Part shown: piece by piece, positions 6,330 to 9,368 of the stretch
Position numbering within the stretch: position 1 is the first letter of the stretch
Layout: each line of letters begins with the position of its first letter
Source of the DNA: Verrucomicrobiota bacterium
GTDB lineage: Bacteria; Verrucomicrobiota; Verrucomicrobiia; Chthoniobacterales; Xiphinematobacteraceae
Direction of reading: 5' to 3'
NCBI GenBank assembly: GCA_003176035.1
Contig: PSRL01000166.1
Coordinates: 1-9,368 of the forward strand
Length of the DNA: 9,368 nt
The notes under the pieces: model-generated
Told to the model about the DNA's origin: nothing
Databases searched by the model: none
The model's input: only the letters and a program-made list of their open reading frames with translations
Position numbers and translations under genes: made by a program

Positions 6330-7616
6330 ATGGAAAAAATGCTGGTACATGGTCGAAGGCCGCTTCAAGGAAGCGTAAAAATTAGCGGCTCAAAAAATTC
6401 GGCTTTGCCGATTTTGGCGGCGGCATTGTTAACACGAGATACCTGCACTATTCAGCGAGTACCGGATTTGAGCGACATCCATTATATGCTCACCATCCTG
6501 AGCTCGTTGGGTTGCGAAGTGGAAAGAGCTAGCGGCACAGTCCGAATCCGCGCTGAAAACATTCGTACTGAGACTCCTTACGATATCGTGCGAAAGATGA
6601 GGGCTTCAGTCTGCATCATGGGTCCACTTCTGGGCAGAGAAGGAGAAGCAACGGTTTCCTTGCCCGGCGGATGTGTTATCGGAGATCGACCTATTGATCT
6701 GCATCTGAAAGGATTTGAAAGCTTGGGCGCCGCGATCCGTGTACAGGAAGGAAACGTAAAAGCTTTGGCACCTGGTTTGAAAGGGACGACCATCCGACTT
6801 CGAGGCAAACAAGGTTCGACCGTTCTGGGTACCGACAACATCATGATGGCCGCCACACTCGCGGAAGGGGTCACCCTCATTGAAGGAGCCGCAGAAGAAC
6901 CTGAAGTGGTGGACCTTGCGAATTTTTTAATTAAAATGGGTGCTCGGATTGAAGGCGCTGGCACCTCTCGAATCATCATTGAAGGGGTGAGAGAACTTCA
7001 GGGTGCGGAACACGAGGTCATTCCTGACCGGATCGAAGCCGGTACCTTTCTCGTTGCGGCGGCTATCTCCGGACAGGGCGTAACCATTCGGCAGACTGTG
7101 CCGGACCATTTACAAAGTGTCACAAGCGCTTTACGCGAAGCTGGTTTTCGCATTGATATTGCTGGCGATGCAATTACGATTAATAACAATGGAAAACGAC
7201 GCCCAATCAGCATCAATACGAAGCCCCATCCCGGCTTTCCTACCGATATGCAGGCGCAAATGTGCGCACTTCTCAGTACCACTGAAGGCCTGAGCAAAAT
7301 CACAGATAACATTTTTCCGCAACGATTCATGCATTTGGCAGAGCTAAAACGCATGGGCGCAGACATCGAGCTGGAGGGGGCCACAGCCGCAATCCGCGGA
7401 GTTTCCCATCTCGGAGGGGCCCCCGTTATGGCCAGTGATTTACGCGCTTCCGCCGCTCTAGTACTTGCCGGGCTTCAAGCGGATGGGATTACGGAAATTA
7501 ATCGGGTTTATCACATCGATCGTGGTTATGAAAGTATCGACGAAAAATTAAACGCTCTCGGTGCTCATATCGAGAGGGTTAAATCTTCGCACATAAAAAA
7601 CGCAAAATCCCGCTGA
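6330..7616 (+). CDS. murA: UDP-N-acetylglucosamine 1-carboxyvinyltransferase MurA
   Basis: MurA transfers enolpyruvate from phosphoenolpyruvate to UDP-GlcNAc in the cytoplasm, the first committed step of peptidoglycan synthesis. The 428-residue product (E. coli 419) keeps Lys22 and Asn23 in SGSKNSALPILAAAL, the catalytic Cys115 in PGGCVIGDRPIDLHL at the same number as in E. coli, and Arg120. The general-base Asp306 lies in GFPTDMQAQ and corresponds to Asp305. RASxALVLAGL is kept near the C-terminus. Cys rather than Asp at 115 predicts the usual fosfomycin-sensitive form. The ATG lies 6 nt after the prmC stop, without a ribosome binding site; a second ATG three codons on (6339) is also possible. 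The C-terminal extension (ERVKSSHIKNAKSR) is basic and not conserved. The stop codon sits in the loop of a small GC hairpin. Confidence 0.97.
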   Translation: MEKMLVHGRRPLQGSVKISGSKNSALPILAAALLTRDTCTIQRVPDLSDIHYMLTILSSLGCEVERASGTVRIRAENIRTETPYDIVRKMRASVCIMGPLLGREGEATVSLPGGCVIGDRPIDLHLKGFESLGAAIRVQEGNVKALAPGLKGTTIRLRGKQGSTVLGTDNIMMAATLAEGVTLIEGAAEEPEVVDLANFLIKMGARIEGAGTSRIIIEGVRELQGAEHEVIPDRIEAGTFLVAAAISGQGVTIRQTVPDHLQSVTSALREAGFRIDIAGDAITINNNGKRRPISINTKPHPGFPTDMQAQMCALLSTTEGLSKITDNIFPQRFMHLAELKRMGADIELEGATAAIRGVSHLGGAPVMASDLRASAALVLAGLQADGITEINRVYHIDRGYESIDEKLNALGAHIERVKSSHIKNAKSR

Positions 7617-7658
7617 GCGGGAAAATGCCCGATCGGATTTGCAGCTAAAGGTTGCAAA
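7602..7658 (+). promoter_or_regulatory. Overlapping alternative hairpins at the murA stop codon
   Basis: TCCCGC (7608-7613) pairs with GCGGGA (7617-7622), leaving the murA TGA as the three-base loop. The same CGGG (7618-7621) can instead pair with CCCG (7628-7631) across AAAATG. This second form can be closed by an outer stem of GCAAAATCC (7602-7610) with GGATTTGC (7635-7642), one A bulged. A third inverted repeat, TTTGCA (7638-7643) with TGCAAA (7653-7658), follows, with a T6 run at 7666-7671. The pairs exclude one another, so this may be a weak terminator, attenuator or ribosome-sensitive switch before kdsA. It is seen only as base pairing. Confidence 0.4.
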
Positions 7659-7691
7659 CGGAATCTTTTTTGCCCTACAAGTCCCTAAACA

Positions 7692-8519
7692 ATGAAGAAG
7701 GCATCTATTTCTATTGGCAAGCGACAACTTGGAGGAAAAGAACTTCTTTTTATTTTGGGTCCCTGTGTCATCGAATCTCGTCCTTTTCTGTTCAAAACCG
7801 CCCGGAAAATCCACGAAATTTGCGAGGGAGAGGGAGCTTCTTTCATTTTTAAAGCTTCTTATGATAAGGCAAACCGTTCATCCCTCCACTCCTTCCGAGG
7901 CTCGAATGTGGAGGAGGGTTGCAAGGTTTTGCACGAGGTTGGGAAAACGATCGGGGCACCGGTGACTACGGACGTTCATTCACCGGCTGAAGCCGAGATA
8001 GCCGCCGCCTATATCGACCTTCTCCAGATTCCTGCCTTTCTGTGCCGTCAAACCGATCTGATCCTTGCCGCCGCTGCCACCAAAAGAATCATCAATGTGA
8101 AGAAAGGCCAGTTCCTAGCACCCTGGGAAGTCACCAACATTGCCCAGAAATTAGAAAAAGGTGGATGCCGGGATTATTTTTTCACAGAAAGAGGGACCAC
8201 CTTTGGCTACAATAACCTAGTTGCGGACATGCGTTCCATCTTCTGGATCCAAAACTTGAATTATCGAGTTGTTTTCGATGCCACTCATTCCGTACAACGT
8301 CCTGGTGGAGCTGGTACAAGTACCTCTGGAGACGCAATTTTAGCGCCTGTTCTGGCCCGCGCAGCGGTCGCGGCGGGCTGCGACGGAATTTTCCTTGAAA
8401 CTCATCCAAATCCCAAAAACGCTCTTTCTGATGGTCCCAATCAAATCCCGCTTCGTCAGTTGCCTCGGCTTCTCCGCGCGTTACAATCCATTCGCAACGC
8501 TTTCATTGAGAACCTGTAG
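7692..8519 (+). CDS. kdsA: 3-deoxy-8-phosphooctulonate synthase KdsA, metal-dependent class
   Basis: KdsA condenses phosphoenolpyruvate with arabinose-5-phosphate to KDO-8-phosphate, which supplies the KDO sugar of the LPS inner core. The 275-residue product has LGPCVIESR (22-30), FKASYDKANRSS (53-64), TTDVHSP (92-98), PAFLCRQTDL (114-123), NVKKGQFLAPW (135-145), TERGTTFGYNNLV (165-177) and DATHSVQRPGG (196-206). The Cys25, His199, Glu236 and Asp247 set has the same spacing (174, 37, 11) as the metal ligands Cys11, His185, Glu222 and Asp233 of Aquifex KdsA, so this is the metal-dependent class and not the E. coli metal-free class. The ATG follows a 75-nt gap. A poor promoter-like pair, TTGCAA (7652-7657) and TACAAG (7676-7681), is present; no Shine-Dalgarno sequence is seen. 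The 3' end overlaps lptC. Confidence 0.96.
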   Translation: MKKASISIGKRQLGGKELLFILGPCVIESRPFLFKTARKIHEICEGEGASFIFKASYDKANRSSLHSFRGSNVEEGCKVLHEVGKTIGAPVTTDVHSPAEAEIAAAYIDLLQIPAFLCRQTDLILAAAATKRIINVKKGQFLAPWEVTNIAQKLEKGGCRDYFFTERGTTFGYNNLVADMRSIFWIQNLNYRVVFDATHSVQRPGGAGTSTSGDAILAPVLARAAVAAGCDGIFLETHPNPKNALSDGPNQIPLRQLPRLLRALQSIRNAFIENL

Positions 8520-8976
8520 CCACCTGTTCATTTTAATTTTTATCGGTGCCACCACCGGATTTGCGGGAAACCGCAAGCTCGACATTCCGGTACCTTTGAA
8601 CGAAGACGTCCTTGGAATTCGGATTCCATACTATAATGAAGAAGGTTTTCAGGAAATGCAACTCGACGCTCAGATCGCGCGCAAAACAGATGAGGATCAC
8701 GCTGCATTGAAAGGTGTTAAAATCACCCTTTTTGAAAAAGACCAGAGTCCTCTACTTTTGGAAATGCCCGCGGGCACCTTTGATCTTCAGACCAACATCC
8801 TCTATGGCAATGAAGGTGTTACTGTCAAACGTCAGGATCTGGACATTCTAGCGCATTCGATCATCCTGAAGACTGAAGAGCGATTTGCACAATTTAAAGG
8901 AAAAGTTAAAATGACTATTGTAAACTTGGATTTGCAGACTCCGCACTCCGAAAATAAAAGCGTTGAAAGTAAATGA
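8506..8976 (+). CDS. lptC: LptC-like LPS export protein
   Basis: LptC is the membrane-anchored periplasmic part of the Lpt bridge; it takes LPS from LptB2FG and passes it to LptA. From the TTG at 8506 the product has 156 residues. It begins MRTCSHLFILIFIGATTG, a short basic start and a hydrophobic helix (signal peptide or anchor). A beta-rich domain follows with the LptC-type pattern: QEMQLDAQIARKTDEDHAAL, then GVKITLFEKD, MPAGTFD, and YGNEGVTVKRQDLDI. The call rests on this weak pattern and on position between kdsA and an lptA-like gene. The frame is open further upstream: ATG 8431 would add 25 residues but overlap kdsA by 89 nt, and the next in-frame ATG (8656) is too late. The chosen TTG overlaps kdsA by 14 nt. 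The stop overlaps the next ATG as ATGA. It could alternatively be another OstA-like protein. Confidence 0.72.
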   Translation: MRTCSHLFILIFIGATTGFAGNRKLDIPVPLNEDVLGIRIPYYNEEGFQEMQLDAQIARKTDEDHAALKGVKITLFEKDQSPLLLEMPAGTFDLQTNILYGNEGVTVKRQDLDILAHSIILKTEERFAQFKGKVKMTIVNLDLQTPHSENKSVESK

Positions 8977-9368
8977 GCGTACGCTACTTGGCATCTGTCC
9001 TTCCCCTTTTATTATTGTCTCTCTTGATAGGAGCCCCACCGTCTCCCTGTCATGCCCAGTCATCTCCTTCGTCGCCATTTATGCCATCCTTAAATTCTTT
9101 CGATGAGCATAGCGATGCGACAGACCAACCCAAAGGGAAAGCTCCCTCAAAGACTGAAGTCACTTCTGAAAAGGAAGCTACTTTTAACAATAAAACCAAT
9201 ATCGCCGAATTTTTTGGGGGAGTGACAGTCAAAAACGATCAATTCAACCTCTTTTGCGACCATCTTGTTGTTATCCTGAGAAAGGACCGCCGAGGAATGG
9301 AACATGGCGAAGCCATCGGACACGTAGTGATCACACAGGACAATGTGGACTCCGAGGGGAAAGTGACC
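8973..9368 (+). CDS. lptA: LptA/OstA-like periplasmic LPS transport protein, 3' end outside window
   Basis: The frame is open from ATG 8973 to the window edge (132 codons, no stop). LptA-family proteins form the periplasmic beta-jellyroll bridge that carries LPS to the outer membrane. Residues 1-29 form a signal peptide: MSVRYL, then a Leu-rich core (LPLLLLSLLIGA), and a likely signal peptidase I site after SPCHA. A low-complexity Ser/Pro/Lys-rich linker (about 30-66) follows. The OstA-type repeat then starts: ATFNNKTNIAEFFGGVTVKN, FNLFCDHLVVIL, and EAIGHVVITQDN (the familiar A-x-F-x-GxVxV, CDxLxV, A-x-GxVxI pattern). The start overlaps the lptC stop as ATGA, implying coupled translation. lptB would be expected next, outside the window. 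The Cys in the signal region does not form a lipobox. Confidence 0.85.
   Translation, partial: MSVRYLASVLPLLLLSLLIGAPPSPCHAQSSPSSPFMPSLNSFDEHSDATDQPKGKAPSKTEVTSEKEATFNNKTNIAEFFGGVTVKNDQFNLFCDHLVVILRKDRRGMEHGEAIGHVVITQDNVDSEGKVT

Noticed and set aside
6578..7384. Several antisense open frames of 60-133 codons across murA
   Set aside because: They are mirror frames of a well-conserved gene, with no family resemblance or start signals.

Overview
The window is an ordinary, gene-dense piece of a bacterial chromosome, coding for information processing and cell-envelope functions. The organism is a diderm that makes LPS: it has kdsA plus lptC- and lptA-like genes, and the two lpt genes carry export signals. 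Ribosome binding sites are weak or absent before most genes. The KdsA is metal-dependent (Aquifex-like), and the order rpmE-prfA-prmC-murA-kdsA-lptC-lptA looks like that of the Planctomycetes-Verrucomicrobia-Chlamydiae group. I lean towards a verrucomicrobial relative, but this placement is inference and no taxon marker (rRNA) is present.

Left arm, minus strand (1-3636). Read in transcription order, it holds recF, dprA and topB. RecF is the recombination mediator ATPase, DprA the RecA loader for incoming single strands, and TopB a type IA topoisomerase III cut by the left edge. recF and dprA overlap by 4 nt (ATGA). topB follows dprA after a 78-nt gap. Together these act on single-stranded DNA, recombination and strand passage.

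Centre (3637-3975). A 339-nt divergent intergenic region contains one very good sigma70-type promoter for rpmE, placed so close to the ATG that the mRNA would be almost leaderless. I see no RNA gene there.

Right arm, plus strand (3976-9368). rpmE (ribosomal protein L31) is followed by a 177-nt spacer rich in hairpins. Then come prfA (release factor 1), prmC (the methyltransferase that modifies the GGQ glutamine of release factors), murA (first committed step of peptidoglycan synthesis), kdsA (KDO-8-phosphate synthase), an lptC-like gene and an lptA/OstA-like gene cut by the right edge. Spacings of 14, 6 and 75 nt and overlaps of 14 and 4 nt suggest one or two transcription units. The RF1/PrmC pair is an enzyme with its substrate; the murA-to-lptA part supplies wall precursor, LPS core sugar and LPS transport.

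No mobile element, CRISPR array, tRNA, rRNA or defence system is visible. The items worth a second look are small regulatory structures: the near-leaderless rpmE promoter, alternative hairpins around the murA stop codon, a structured prfA leader, and the lptC start inside kdsA. I do not see a previously undescribed multi-gene system.
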